DNA from: an uncultured Fidelibacterota bacterium
Lineage (GTDB): Bacteria > Fidelibacterota > Marinisomatia > Marinisomatales > TCS55
Reading direction: 5' to 3'
DNA: 64,000 bases
Assembly (NCBI GenBank): GCA_902615915.1
Contig: CACMQQ010000005.1
Span: 33,513 to 97,512, forward strand
Every line of letters begins with the position of its first letter. The stretch's first letter is position 1. This document shows positions 8,405-17,871 of this stretch, one piece after another. Under the pieces are notes generated by a model. It was not told the DNA's origin. It ran no database searches and saw nothing but the letters and a program-made list of their open reading frames with translations. The position numbers and the translations under genes are program-made.

Positions 8405-10357
8405 ATGAATAATATTAAAATTACATTTCCAGACAACAGCGTTAGATCTTATGAAGCTGGAGTTACAGCTATTGATATAGCAAATAGCATAGGGCCCCGA
8501 CTTGCTAAAGAAACAATAGCTGCATCAATTAACAACAATCTTGTCGATGCCTTTTTACCAATAAATAATGACGCAAAAATTGAATTGCATACAATCAAAT
8601 CTTCTATAAGCCATGATATTCTTCTTCATAGCACGGCCCATCTAATGGCTCAGGCAGTAAAGCGAATTTGGCCTGATTGCCAAATAACAATAGGTCCAGT
8701 AATAGAAAATAGATTTTTTTATGATTTTGATATTGATATAACATTTTCGGATAATGATTTAATAAAAATTGAAAATGAAATGCAAAAAATTGTTGAGGAA
8801 AATCACAATGTTTCTAGAACAAATTTATCTAGAAATGAAGCTATCAAATTTTTTAAAGAAATTGGTGATAATTATAAGGTTGAAATCATCAACGACTTGG
8901 ACCCAAGTGAAAATTTATCCTCATATCACCAAGGAGAGTTTGTTGATCTGTGTAGAGGGCCCCATGTTCCAACAACCGGGCATATTAAGTATTTTAAACT
9001 TTTGTCAACATCGGGTGCTTATTGGAGAGGTGATGAAAACAATAAAATGCTTCAACGAATCTACGGTACTGCATTTTTCTCTAAAAAAGAGCTCAATAAA
9101 TATTTAAACTTTTTAGAAGAATCTAAGAAAAGAGACCATAGAAAATTAGGCAAGGAGCTATCTATATTTTCTTTTGATGATGAGGTTGGTTCTGGCCTTC
9201 CATTATGGCTACCAAATGGAGGGGTAATTATAAATGAGCTTGAAAAATTAGCCAAAGAAACAGAAGACCGATACGGCTACCATCAAGTAAGGTCGCCTCA
9301 TATTACTAAGGGTGATTTATATAAAAAATCTGGGCATCTTGATCTTTATAAAGAGAGTATGTTTCCCGCTATGGATATAGATGGCACTGAATATTATTTA
9401 AAACCAATGAATTGTCCTCATCATCATAAGATATATAACGCTAGTCCAAAAAGTTACAGAGATTTACCATATAGAATCGCAGAATATGGTACATGCTATC
9501 GATATGAAAAATCCGGTCAATTGTTTGGATTAATGAGAGTTCGAAGTATGCAAATGAATGATGCTCACATCTATTGCAGTGAAAAGGATTTTAAAAAAGA
9601 ATTCTTAGATGTTTGCAAGATGTACTTAGAATATTTTGATATTTTTGGTATTGAAAAATATCAAATGCGTTTAAGTCTTCATGATAAAGCTAATTTAGGT
9701 AAGAAATATATCAATCAACCAGACTTATGGATAAAAACTGAAGATCAAGTTAGAAATGCATTGGAAGAAGGGGGAATTAATTTTACTGAAATTCCTGGAG
9801 AAGCTGCCTTTTATGGTCCTAAGGTTGATGTGCAGGTATGGTCAGCCATAGGAAAAGAATTTACTCTAGCCACCAATCAAGTTGACTTTGCAATACCAAG
9901 GAAGTTTGACTTATCTTATACTGATGAACACGGCAATTATAAAACACCGCTTTGCATTCATAGAGCTCCGTTGAGTACCCATGAGAGGTTCATTGGTTTT
10001 TTAATTGAGCACTTTGGAGGTGATTTTCCATTATGGTTAGCTCCTGTACAAATAGTTCTTTTACCGATATCAGATAAATATTTAAATTACGCAAATAACT
10101 TAAAAGAAAAATTTGTTGATAGAGGATTTAGAGTTAAGTTAGATGACCGTCCTGATAAGATAGGTGCGAAAATTAGACAGTCTGAAATAGATAGAATCCC
10201 ATTAATGGTTGTTGTTGGTGAAAAAGAAGAACAAGACAATTCATTATCATTAAGAAGAAGGTTCATTGCAAAGCAAAGAACTTTTTCTGTAGATAATTTT
10301 ATTTTAGATATACAAAAAGAAATTATGAATAGGAGTTTGCCTAATCGCGAAAGTTAG
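8405..10357 (+). CDS. thrS: Threonyl-tRNA synthetase
   Basis: 650 residues, normal length. It has the N-terminal TGS domain (ITFPDNSVRSYEAG), the editing/second additional domain with HSTAHLMAQAVKRI, and the class II catalytic core (MNCPHHHKIY, RYEKSGQLFGLMRVRSMQMN, and a C-terminal RAPLSTHERFIGFLIEHFGG). An anticodon-binding domain (VQIVLLPISDKYLNYA) ends the protein. ATG 8405 is the only start that keeps the TGS domain intact. No Shine-Dalgarno is visible because the upstream bases are the acceptor arm of tRNA-Val. It heads the thrS-infC-rpmI-rplT-pheST block, and its 3' end overlaps infC. Confidence 0.97.
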   Translation: MNNIKITFPDNSVRSYEAGVTAIDIANSIGPRLAKETIAASINNNLVDAFLPINNDAKIELHTIKSSISHDILLHSTAHLMAQAVKRIWPDCQITIGPVIENRFFYDFDIDITFSDNDLIKIENEMQKIVEENHNVSRTNLSRNEAIKFFKEIGDNYKVEIINDLDPSENLSSYHQGEFVDLCRGPHVPTTGHIKYFKLLSTSGAYWRGDENNKMLQRIYGTAFFSKKELNKYLNFLEESKKRDHRKLGKELSIFSFDDEVGSGLPLWLPNGGVIINELEKLAKETEDRYGYHQVRSPHITKGDLYKKSGHLDLYKESMFPAMDIDGTEYYLKPMNCPHHHKIYNASPKSYRDLPYRIAEYGTCYRYEKSGQLFGLMRVRSMQMNDAHIYCSEKDFKKEFLDVCKMYLEYFDIFGIEKYQMRLSLHDKANLGKKYINQPDLWIKTEDQVRNALEEGGINFTEIPGEAAFYGPKVDVQVWSAIGKEFTLATNQVDFAIPRKFDLSYTDEHGNYKTPLCIHRAPLSTHERFIGFLIEHFGGDFPLWLAPVQIVLLPISDKYLNYANNLKEKFVDRGFRVKLDDRPDKIGAKIRQSEIDRIPLMVVVGEKEEQDNSLSLRRRFIAKQRTFSVDNFILDIQKEIMNRSLPNRES

Positions 10358-10856
10358 TGATATAAGAATAAATGAGGATATAAGAGCTGATTCAGTAAGA
10401 TTGATTTCTGAAGATGGCGAGCAATTAGGAGTTATGTCTCTAGATCAAGCTATTGAAAGAGCGAGAGAAGTAGGCCAAGACCTTATAGAGGTATCACCAA
10501 ATTCTAAACCCCCTGTTGCACGTATTTTAAATTATGGTAAACTAAAATATGAAGAAAAGAAGAAACAACAAGCCAACAAAAAAAAGCAGCATGTTGTAAA
10601 AATTAAAGAGATAAGAGTTAGGCCTCGCATTGATACCCATGATCTTGAAACTAAAGTTGGTCTTGGTAGGAAATTTATTCAAGATGGTTGTAAATTAAAG
10701 GTCACATTAATGTATAGAGGACGTGAGTTATCTAGAACAGATTTAGGATTAGAGGTTTTAGATAAAGTTGTAGAAATGCTAGCAGATGTCGCAGAAGTTG
10801 AAAAACAAGGTGAATTAGAAGGAAGAAGACAGACTATAGTTCTTTCTGCAAAATAG
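10344..10856 (+). CDS. infC: Translation initiation factor IF-3, AUC start
   Basis: 170 residues. The conserved IF3 N-terminus (KVSDIRINEDIRADSVRLI) begins well upstream of the first usual start (TTG 10401), which would remove about 19 conserved residues. The frame is closed by TGA at 10326-10328 and contains no ATG, GTG, TTG or CTG before the conserved segment. ATC at 10344 has AGGAG at 10331-10335, 8 nt upstream. IF3 genes classically use rare AUU/AUC starts so that IF3, which rejects such codons, represses its own synthesis. The C-terminal ribosome-binding domain (KEIRVRPRIDTHDLETK) is complete. The start lies inside the thrS 3' end. Confidence 0.95.
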   Translation: MAKVSDIRINEDIRADSVRLISEDGEQLGVMSLDQAIERAREVGQDLIEVSPNSKPPVARILNYGKLKYEEKKKQQANKKKQHVVKIKEIRVRPRIDTHDLETKVGLGRKFIQDGCKLKVTLMYRGRELSRTDLGLEVLDKVVEMLADVAEVEKQGELEGRRQTIVLSAK

Positions 10857-10864
10857 GAGATATT

Positions 10865-11059
10865 ATGCCCAAGCAAAAAGTAAGAAAGAGTGCATCAAAA
10901 CGTTTTACTTTGACTGGTTCAGGTAAAATTAAAAGAAATAAAGCAAATCATAGCCATATGCTTATTAGAAGAAGTAACAGTGCGAAAAGGAAAATGAGAC
11001 AATCAGATCTTGTTGATGTATCTGAAGAAAAACGTGTTAAACGTATGCTTGTTAAATAA
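10865..11059 (+). CDS. rpmI: 50S ribosomal protein L35
   Basis: 64 residues, very basic, beginning PKQKVRKSASKRF and containing the L35 pattern TGSGKIKRNKANHSHMLIRR. GGAGA lies at 10857-10861, 3 nt before the ATG. It sits 8 nt after infC and 15 nt before rplT, as in most bacteria. It binds 23S rRNA in the large subunit. Confidence 0.97.
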   Translation: MPKQKVRKSASKRFTLTGSGKIKRNKANHSHMLIRRSNSAKRKMRQSDLVDVSEEKRVKRMLVK

Positions 11060-11074
11060 TTTAGGAGATATGTA

Positions 11075-11422
11075 ATGCCTAGAGCAAATAGTTCTGTTCC
11101 AAGACACAGACGTCATAGAAAAATTGTAAAACAGGCCAAAGGTTACTATGGTGCCCGAAGTCGAAATTTTAAAGCTGCAAAAGATGCTGTTGAAAAAGCT
11201 GGTCTTTATGCCTACAGAGATAGAAGACAAAGAAAACGTCAGTTTAGAAGGCTTTGGATCACAAGAATCAATGCAGCTGCAAGATTAAATGGTTTCACAT
11301 ATTCACAATTTATTTCATCATTAAAGTCAAATAATATTGATTTAGATAGGAAAATTTTAGCTCATATGGCAATGAATGATCCTGATTCATTCACAGCTTT
11401 GGTTAAGACATTAAATAATTAA
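11075..11422 (+). CDS. rplT: 50S ribosomal protein L20
   Basis: 115 residues, typical length. The start [20 protein letters not shown] and the stretch [17 protein letters not shown] are L20 signatures, with an Arg-rich N-terminal helix that threads into 23S rRNA. GGAGA at 11063-11067 is the ribosome binding site. In several bacteria L20 represses its own operon by binding the leader; I do not see a convincing copy of such a leader here. The stop overlaps the pheS ATG by one base. Confidence 0.97.
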   Translation: MPRANSSVPRHRRHRKIVKQAKGYYGARSRNFKAAKDAVEKAGLYAYRDRRQRKRQFRRLWITRINAAARLNGFTYSQFISSLKSNNIDLDRKILAHMAMNDPDSFTALVKTLNN

Positions 11423-12399
11423 TGGACATAAAGGAATCAATTGAATCCGTTCGGAGACAATTCCGATCAGATTCAGATCCTTTTCCTTCAGATAAAGATT
11501 CTCTAGAAAACTTAAAAATCAAGTTTCTAGGTAGAAAAGGGTTGATCGCAAATTTATTTTCACAGATACCTAACCTCTCTAATGATCAAAAACCCATAGC
11601 AGGTAAATTACTTAACCATCTAAAAATAGAGTTAGAGAACAGTTTTCCATCTGATACTGAATCCGCATTTCCCTTAGAAGAAAAAATAGATAGATCATTG
11701 CCTGGAGTTACTTACCCTCCTGGTAATAAACATCCAATTCAATCAACAATGGATGAGATTAAACGACTTTTTGGTCAAATTGGATTTGCCGTTGCATATG
11801 GTCCAGAGATTGATGATGACTTTCATAATTTTTCAGCTTTGAATTTTCCGAAAGATCATCCTGCTAGGGATATGCAAGATACTTTTTTCACTAAGGAAGA
11901 TTTAATACTTCGCACTCATACATCTAATGTACAAGTACACTTAATGGAAGAAAAACAACCCCCTTTGAGATATATTGTGCCTGGAAGAGTTTATAGGAAT
12001 GAGTCTATAAGCTTTAAAAGTTTTTGTCTTTTTCATCAGGTTGAAGGCATTTATATTGACAAAAATGTTACTTTTAGCGATTTAAAGGGCACTCTTGAAT
12101 ACTTTGTTAAAAAGATGTTTGGTTCAAAAACTAAAATGAGGTTTAGACCTAGTTTTTTTCCTTTTACCGAGCCAAGCGCAGAAGTTGATATATGGAGTGA
12201 AAAAAACAATCAATGGTTAGAAATCTTAGGCTCTGGTATGGTTGACCCTCAAGTATTTAAAGCAGTTAATGTAGACAATAATTTATGGAACGGCTTTGCT
12301 TTCGGGATGGGCGTTGAAAGAATCTGCATGCTTCAATATGAAATTGATGATATACGATTATTGTATCAAAATGATGTCAGGTTTTTAGAGCAGTTCTAA
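11422..12399 (+). CDS. pheS: Phenylalanyl-tRNA synthetase alpha subunit
   Basis: 325 residues. An N-terminal coiled coil of about 90 residues, with the FLGRKGLIANLFSQI segment, leads to the class II core. Motif 2 is PGRVYRNESISF, and motif 3 is FGMGVERICMLQYEIDDIR. Substrate-pocket elements include HTSNVQVHLM and a FTEPSAEVDIW strand. Together with PheT it forms the alpha2-beta2 enzyme charging tRNA-Phe. Stops and starts overlap by one base at both ends (TAATG), implying translational coupling. Confidence 0.97.
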   Translation: MDIKESIESVRRQFRSDSDPFPSDKDSLENLKIKFLGRKGLIANLFSQIPNLSNDQKPIAGKLLNHLKIELENSFPSDTESAFPLEEKIDRSLPGVTYPPGNKHPIQSTMDEIKRLFGQIGFAVAYGPEIDDDFHNFSALNFPKDHPARDMQDTFFTKEDLILRTHTSNVQVHLMEEKQPPLRYIVPGRVYRNESISFKSFCLFHQVEGIYIDKNVTFSDLKGTLEYFVKKMFGSKTKMRFRPSFFPFTEPSAEVDIWSEKNNQWLEILGSGMVDPQVFKAVNVDNNLWNGFAFGMGVERICMLQYEIDDIRLLYQNDVRFLEQF

Positions 12400-14789
12400 T
12401 GAAGATCTCTTATTCATGGATAAAAGATTTTTTGGATATCAATTTAACCATTGATGAAGTAGCTGAAACGCTAACAATGCTTGGCCTTGAAGCTGAGATA
12501 TCAACAAACTTTGATGAGTTAAAAGAAATTATTGTAGGTGAAATACAAGCTATTAAAAAACATCCAAACGCAGATAGATTAAATATTTGTAAGGTGTTTG
12601 ATGGAGTTAACACATTGCCTGTGATTTGTGGCGCAAACAACGTTAGCAAAGGAATTAAAATTGCTTTTTCTCCAGTTGATTCCGTTCTGCCGGGTAATTT
12701 TAAAATAAAAGAAGCTAAAATTAGAGGAGAGATCAGCAAAGGAATGATTTGCTCCGAAAGAGAGCTTGGCATATCTGACGAACATGATGGTATTATGATA
12801 TTAGACGAAAATGCTATATGTGGACAATCACTTCCTGATTATTTTTCTACTAATAACGATCTTATAATCTTAGATATAACGCCAAATAGAGCAGATTGCT
12901 TTTCACATCTTGGTGTCGCAAGAGATCTAGCTGCAAAATTACACTTAAATCTTAATGAGCCTGACTTTTCTACATTGCCTAAATCCTCTGATATATCATC
13001 TATGATTGAGATAAGCATGGATAATTTAAAAGATTGTCCAAGATATGTTGGAGGCATAATTCAAAATGTTAAGATTAAAGAGTCCCCTGATTGGCTTAAG
13101 AAAAAATTAGAATCTATTGGCATAAGAAGCATAAATAACCTAGTCGATATTTCAAATTATGTAATGATGGAAATGGGTCAGCCTACTCACTTCTTCGATT
13201 TAGATAAAATTAAAAATAAAAAAATATTGGTTCGCAGAGCTAGAGATGGTGAAAAAATAACAACGCTTGATGAAATTGAAAGATCAGTCAATAGCAATGT
13301 GATGCTCATTACAGATGGTGAATCACCTATCGCTGTTGCAGGTATAATGGGAGGTTTTGATTCAGCAATCAATGAAAATACTAAAAATGTCTTAATTGAG
13401 TGTGCTTACTTCAACCCTGCGACAATAAGAAAAAGCTCTAAAACATTAAATATGATTACCGATGCTTCTAAAAGATTTGAAAGGGGAGTTGATTACAACG
13501 CACCTGTTTTGGCATTTTGGAGAATTGTACATCTTATCGATGAATTAAATTGCGGTGAATGGATACCTGACATTATGGATACATATCCTGAAAAGATTGA
13601 AACCTATGAAATTGTCCTAAAGAAGAAACTAATCAATGAGATAGCAGGAGTTAATATCCCGAATGATTTTGTTGTAAAAACATTAAGTTCTCTTGGTTGT
13701 AGAATATATGAAAAAGATGATTTAACCTGCTCACCTCCTTCATGGAGACCAGACCTTACAAGAGATATCGACCTTATTGAAGAAGTCATCAGAGTTTATG
13801 GCTATGATAATATAAAGTCCTCTAATAATTATACTTCCATTATGAATTTTGATGATTTTGACCCTCATCATAATTTAGATAAAATTAATAGTTCTTTAAT
13901 TGGTCTTGGATTTTATCAAGTTTTCAATAATTCTCTTCAAACCAAAGAGGAAGCATATTTTTATTCCAATAAAAAAGATCTTATTGAAATGAAAAACCCG
14001 TTATCCGATAAAATGACACATTTGCGTTACTCCTTAATACATGGATTGATGCAAAACATTGAACATAATGTCAATAACGGCATCCATGATTTGATGCTTT
14101 TTGAGCATGGCAATACATTTTCATATTCTGATTCAAAAAGATTGGGCATTGATGAAGTACAAACCTTGACAGGTATATTGCATGGTAATTATCAAGAAAA
14201 ATCAGTACACAATTCTAAATCCAAAGCATTTGATTATTTTATATTGAAAGGTTTAATAATTTCATTTTTTAAAAAAATTGGCATAAAAGATTTACATTTT
14301 ATAGAAAATGAAATGGACATAAAATATTTCACTTATTCTTATTCAATTAAATATAATAATGAAATGCTGGGCTATATGGGGCTTCTTTCTAGCGATATAT
14401 CAAAAAAATTTAATTTTAAATTCGACGATGTGTATGCATTTAGCATTGAAAATTTAGATAACCTTTTTAACATAATGAATGCGCCAAAACTTTTTAAGAA
14501 AATAATTCCATATCCCCCTATTGAAAGAGATCTTAATTTTGTAATTGATAGCGATTTAACCAGTGGTTCAATAATAGACTTTATTTTGTCTAAAAAGTTT
14601 GATTTTTTAATAAATATAGTTCCCGTTAGCATTTTCAAACATAGCACTTTAGGTCTTAACAAAAAGGCTTTATCCTTAAATTTGATATTTCAAAGTGATT
14701 CAAAAACACTTGAAGATAAAGTTGTAAATCCAATTATAGATGGAATTATAGAGGTGGTTTCTAAAAAATTTAATGCTAAATTACGGTAA
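12399..14789 (+). CDS. pheT: Phenylalanyl-tRNA synthetase beta subunit
   Basis: 796 residues, standard length. Domains in order: tRNA-binding EMAP/OB fold (about 40-150; VGEIQAIKKHPNADRLNICK, then ICGANNV), B3/B4 editing domain (about 210-370; NNLVDISNYVMMEMGQPTHFFD and AGIMGG), B5 helix-turn-helix, catalytic-like core, and a C-terminal anticodon-binding (FDX-ACB) domain (YPPIERDLNFVID). It is read by coupling from pheS and followed by zapA after 26 nt. Confidence 0.97.
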   Translation: MKISYSWIKDFLDINLTIDEVAETLTMLGLEAEISTNFDELKEIIVGEIQAIKKHPNADRLNICKVFDGVNTLPVICGANNVSKGIKIAFSPVDSVLPGNFKIKEAKIRGEISKGMICSERELGISDEHDGIMILDENAICGQSLPDYFSTNNDLIILDITPNRADCFSHLGVARDLAAKLHLNLNEPDFSTLPKSSDISSMIEISMDNLKDCPRYVGGIIQNVKIKESPDWLKKKLESIGIRSINNLVDISNYVMMEMGQPTHFFDLDKIKNKKILVRRARDGEKITTLDEIERSVNSNVMLITDGESPIAVAGIMGGFDSAINENTKNVLIECAYFNPATIRKSSKTLNMITDASKRFERGVDYNAPVLAFWRIVHLIDELNCGEWIPDIMDTYPEKIETYEIVLKKKLINEIAGVNIPNDFVVKTLSSLGCRIYEKDDLTCSPPSWRPDLTRDIDLIEEVIRVYGYDNIKSSNNYTSIMNFDDFDPHHNLDKINSSLIGLGFYQVFNNSLQTKEEAYFYSNKKDLIEMKNPLSDKMTHLRYSLIHGLMQNIEHNVNNGIHDLMLFEHGNTFSYSDSKRLGIDEVQTLTGILHGNYQEKSVHNSKSKAFDYFILKGLIISFFKKIGIKDLHFIENEMDIKYFTYSYSIKYNNEMLGYMGLLSSDISKKFNFKFDDVYAFSIENLDNLFNIMNAPKLFKKIIPYPPIERDLNFVIDSDLTSGSIIDFILSKKFDFLINIVPVSIFKHSTLGLNKKALSLNLIFQSDSKTLEDKVVNPIIDGIIEVVSKKFNAKLR

Positions 14790-14815
14790 GCAATTTAATT
14801 AACGAATCTCTGATC

Positions 14816-15118
14816 ATGGAAAATAACGAAAATTTTGTAAAAGTAACTATCTATGGACAAGAGTACACCATAAAAGCGCCAGCTGATGCTTCTTACATTA
14901 AAAATATTGCTGAATTCGTTGATGAAAGAATGAGAGAAGTTCAAGAAGAATTATCAACCCCTCAAGTTCCAGCAAAAATTGCAATCTTAGCAGCGATGAA
15001 TATTGCCGATGAATTATTTACCAGAAATAAAGACTATGATAATATGCAGCATGAAGTAGAAGGTAAGGTTTCCAACTTATTAGAGATAGTTGAAGAAGCA
15101 ATTCACAATCAAGAATAA
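14816..15118 (+). CDS. zapA: Cell division protein ZapA
   Basis: 100 residues. The N-terminal half is the ZapA globular head (VKVTIYGQEYTIKAPAD, then YIKNIAEFVDERM). The C-terminal half is a long coiled coil (AILAAMNIADELFTRNKDY onward). ZapA crosslinks FtsZ filaments at the Z-ring. The pheT-zapA arrangement is frequent in FCB and other bacteria. In gammaproteobacteria 6S RNA follows zapA; here only 12 nt separate it from folD, so there is no room. Confidence 0.9.
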   Translation: MENNENFVKVTIYGQEYTIKAPADASYIKNIAEFVDERMREVQEELSTPQVPAKIAILAAMNIADELFTRNKDYDNMQHEVEGKVSNLLEIVEEAIHNQE

Positions 15119-15130
15119 TTTATCGATCTA

Positions 15131-16006
15131 ATGAAAACACTTACTTTATCTGGGTTGGATGCGAGTAAGTCTCTATACAAATCCTATTTACCACGAATTG
15201 AAAGATTAAATAAAAAAAACATTCAACCAGGCTTAGCTGTCATTTTAGTGGGAAATAATCCGGCTTCTCAAGTTTATGTAAAAAGTAAAAGTACTCGTTT
15301 TCATAAAATGGGTTTGTTTTCAGAGACTTTTAAATATAAAGAAAACATAAGTGAAGTCCAGCTCTTATCCAAAATCGAAGAACTAAATAAAAATAAAAAA
15401 TTTCATGGGATTTTAGTTCAATTGCCATTACCAAAACATATAAATTCAGAACTAGTACTAAATAGCATTGATCCAAAAAAAGATGTAGATGGGTTCCATC
15501 CCTATAATTTAGGATGCTTAGCAATAGGCAAACCTTCATTTGTTCCATGCACTCCAAAGGGAGTTATGAGAATTTTTGAACATTATAATATTAAATTGTC
15601 TGGAAAGCATGTTGTAATTGTTGGCAGGAGTAATATTGTGGGTAGACCACAATCAATTCTTACCAGTCTAAAAGGCCCTTATAGTAATGCAACTACAACA
15701 CTTTGTCACTCTGGAACAAAAGATCTTTTTAACTATACCTTGATGGCTGACATTGTTATTTTAGCTTTAGGTTCCCCAGAGTTTTTATCAAATGAAAATA
15801 TTAAAAAGGGATCAATAGTCATTGATGTGGGTATTAATAGAGTGCCTGATTCAAACAAAAAAGGGTATAGACTTGTTGGAGATGCTGATTTTTCATCAAT
15901 GATTGGCCATGCAAGTGCTATAACACCTGTTCCTGGAGGAATTGGACCAATGACTATTGCAATGCTAGTTGAAAACACTATTGAAGCTGCTGAAAACAAT
16001 GGCTGA
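15131..16006 (+). CDS. folD: Methylenetetrahydrofolate dehydrogenase / cyclohydrolase
   Basis: 291 residues, bifunctional FolD interconverting 5,10-methylene- and 10-formyl-tetrahydrofolate. The catalytic YVKSK motif, GILVQLPLPKHI, the Rossmann VVIVGRSNIVGRPQ, and the C-terminal PVPGGIGPMTIAMLVENT signature are all present. Its 3' end overlaps the start of the tryptophan dioxygenase gene by 8 nt, so folD and the kynurenine genes are likely transcribed together. Kynurenine-pathway deformylation releases formate, which folate C1 enzymes can use, but the link is only suggestive. Confidence 0.96.
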   Translation: MKTLTLSGLDASKSLYKSYLPRIERLNKKNIQPGLAVILVGNNPASQVYVKSKSTRFHKMGLFSETFKYKENISEVQLLSKIEELNKNKKFHGILVQLPLPKHINSELVLNSIDPKKDVDGFHPYNLGCLAIGKPSFVPCTPKGVMRIFEHYNIKLSGKHVVIVGRSNIVGRPQSILTSLKGPYSNATTTLCHSGTKDLFNYTLMADIVILALGSPEFLSNENIKKGSIVIDVGINRVPDSNKKGYRLVGDADFSSMIGHASAITPVPGGIGPMTIAMLVENTIEAAENNG

Positions 16007-17087
16007 TAAACAATTAAATTATAAACAATATTTAAAGCTTGATAAAATATTATCTTCTCAGCGCTTACTTAGCGAAAGAAACAAAAACCACTCTCATGAT
16101 GAAATGTTATTTATTATTATACATCAAACATATGAACTTTGGTTTAAGCAAATTATATATGAGCTGGACTCAATTATCAACTATTTCTCAAGTTCTTTAA
16201 TTGATGAAAAACATATTTCACTATCAGTATCTAGGTTAGAGAGAATTATAGAAATACAAAAAATTATTGTTGATCAAATAAGAGTCTTAGAAACCATGAC
16301 CCCGATGGATTTTCTTGATTTTAGAGAATACTTACATCCAGCTTCAGGCTTTCAAAGCTATCAATTCAGACAAATAGAAAATAAACTAGGTTTAAATAAA
16401 AAAGATAGATATCAAATTGATAACATTGAATACAAAGATTTCATTAACAAGGATGAACAAATAAATGTAATAAAAACTGAGGAGCAAAATTCATTATTTC
16501 AATTAATAGAAAATTGGCTTGAGAGAACTCCTTTTCTTGATTGGGGAGATACTACATTTTGGATAGAATATGAAAAAGCCGTTGATAGAATGTTAAATGA
16601 AGATATTGAATCAATTAAAAAAAACTCCTCATTAACAAATGATATTGTAAATAAAAGGCTGGAAGAAATAAATAGAACCAAGGAGACCTTTGGAATTATT
16701 TTAGATGAATCGAAGCATCAAAATATGGTAAAAAGAAAATTATGGTCTCTTTCCCATAATGCAACTAAAGCTGCTCTCCTAATATTTTTATATAGAGATC
16801 AACCTATACTAAACAATCCCTATCGTTTTTTAAGCAAAATAATGGAAGTTGATGATCTTCTTACAAACTGGAGATATAAACATTTAATTATGGTTTCAAA
16901 AATGATCGGTAAAAAAATGGGTACTGGTGGATCCAGTGGAGCAGACTATTTGAACGAATCAATTAACAAGCATAAGATTTTTTCGGATTTTGCCAGCTTA
17001 ACAACTTTCCTAATACCTAGATCATCGTTGCCGCCGCTTCCAGAAAAACTGACTAATAAATTAAATTTTAATTTTAACTCCTATTAA
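15999..17087 (+). CDS. kynA: Tryptophan 2,3-dioxygenase
   Basis: 362 residues from ATG 15999, chosen over an upstream TTG (15969) because family N-termini begin shortly before LNYKQYLKLDKIL. The heme enzyme opens the indole ring of tryptophan to N-formylkynurenine. Signatures include HDEMLFIIIHQTYELWFKQ, a REYLHPASGFQSYQFRQ substrate-binding stretch, a heme-ligand region near RYKHLIMVSKMIG, and the C-terminal GTGGSSGADYL loop. It overlaps folD by 8 nt and is followed by an SDR gene after 1 nt and then kynureninase. Confidence 0.95.
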   Translation: MADKQLNYKQYLKLDKILSSQRLLSERNKNHSHDEMLFIIIHQTYELWFKQIIYELDSIINYFSSSLIDEKHISLSVSRLERIIEIQKIIVDQIRVLETMTPMDFLDFREYLHPASGFQSYQFRQIENKLGLNKKDRYQIDNIEYKDFINKDEQINVIKTEEQNSLFQLIENWLERTPFLDWGDTTFWIEYEKAVDRMLNEDIESIKKNSSLTNDIVNKRLEEINRTKETFGIILDESKHQNMVKRKLWSLSHNATKAALLIFLYRDQPILNNPYRFLSKIMEVDDLLTNWRYKHLIMVSKMIGKKMGTGGSSGADYLNESINKHKIFSDFASLTTFLIPRSSLPPLPEKLTNKLNFNFNSY

Positions 17088-17088
17088 A

Positions 17089-17871
17089 ATGAGCATCAGT
17101 GATAAAGTTGCAGTAGTTTGTGGAAGTACTAGTGGTATCGGAAAAGCCACCGCTATTTTATTAGCCCAAAGAGGATGCAAACTTATTTTGATTTCTAGAA
17201 ATGAAGATAAGCTTAAGAAAACAATAGATGAATTAACAAAAATATCTAATGTTAATCATGACTATATTTCTACAAATTTTGATGATTTATCCTCCTTTAA
17301 AAAAATAACAAATGATTTTTTTACTAATTATAAAGGGAAGGTAGATATTTTAATTAATAATTCATCGGGTCCACCCATGGGTGCATTATTGGATTCATCA
17401 ACCTCCGATTTTCAACTAGCCTTCAATAGATTGCTTTATACAAGCCATCATTTAGTTAAACTTATAACCCCATTCATGATCAATAATGATTTTGGAAGAA
17501 TAATCAATATTACTTCAACTTCTGTTGATAGGGTAATTCCTGGCTTAGGGGTTTCCAATACTGTTAGGGGAGCAGTGACACAATGGGCCAAAACTTTGGC
17601 AATAGAATTAGGTTCTTATAATATTACTGTAAATAATGTTTTACCAGGCTATACCAAAACTAGTAGGCTTGATGAACTAGCGAAATCAAAATCATTAGAT
17701 AAAAAAATATCTGTTGATAAAATATATAATGAATGGGCAAATAATAATTCCGTTAAAAGAATAGGACAGCCAGAAGAAATAGCTAATGCTATTATTTTTT
17801 TGTGTGAAAAATTATCAGGATATATAACTGGTCAGAATATAATAGTTGATGGTGGAAAACTTGGTATATGA
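17089..17871 (+). CDS. Short-chain dehydrogenase/reductase with atypical active site
   Basis: 260 residues with an SDR Rossmann fold: nucleotide loop GSTSGIGKA (12-20), NNSSG (90-94), catalytic-strand ITSTS (141-145), and the C-terminal IIVDGG end. The YxxxK catalytic pair is replaced: the aligned stretch reads SNTVRGAVTQWAKTLA, giving Ser156 for Tyr and Arg160 for Lys. I recall a subgroup of FabG-like SDRs with this SN-x-x-R pattern, so it is a divergent clade and probably not a mutant. It lies between kynA and kynU (1-nt gap, then ATGA overlap), where kynurenine formamidase might be expected. Its function is unknown. Confidence 0.8.
   Translation: MSISDKVAVVCGSTSGIGKATAILLAQRGCKLILISRNEDKLKKTIDELTKISNVNHDYISTNFDDLSSFKKITNDFFTNYKGKVDILINNSSGPPMGALLDSSTSDFQLAFNRLLYTSHHLVKLITPFMINNDFGRIINITSTSVDRVIPGLGVSNTVRGAVTQWAKTLAIELGSYNITVNNVLPGYTKTSRLDELAKSKSLDKKISVDKIYNEWANNNSVKRIGQPEEIANAIIFLCEKLSGYITGQNIIVDGGKLGI

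Noticed and set aside
10401..10856. infC starting at TTG 10401
   Set aside because: It would remove about 19 conserved IF3 residues; AUC 10344 with AGGAG is better.
15119..15130. 6S RNA after zapA
   Set aside because: Only 12 nt lie between zapA and folD.
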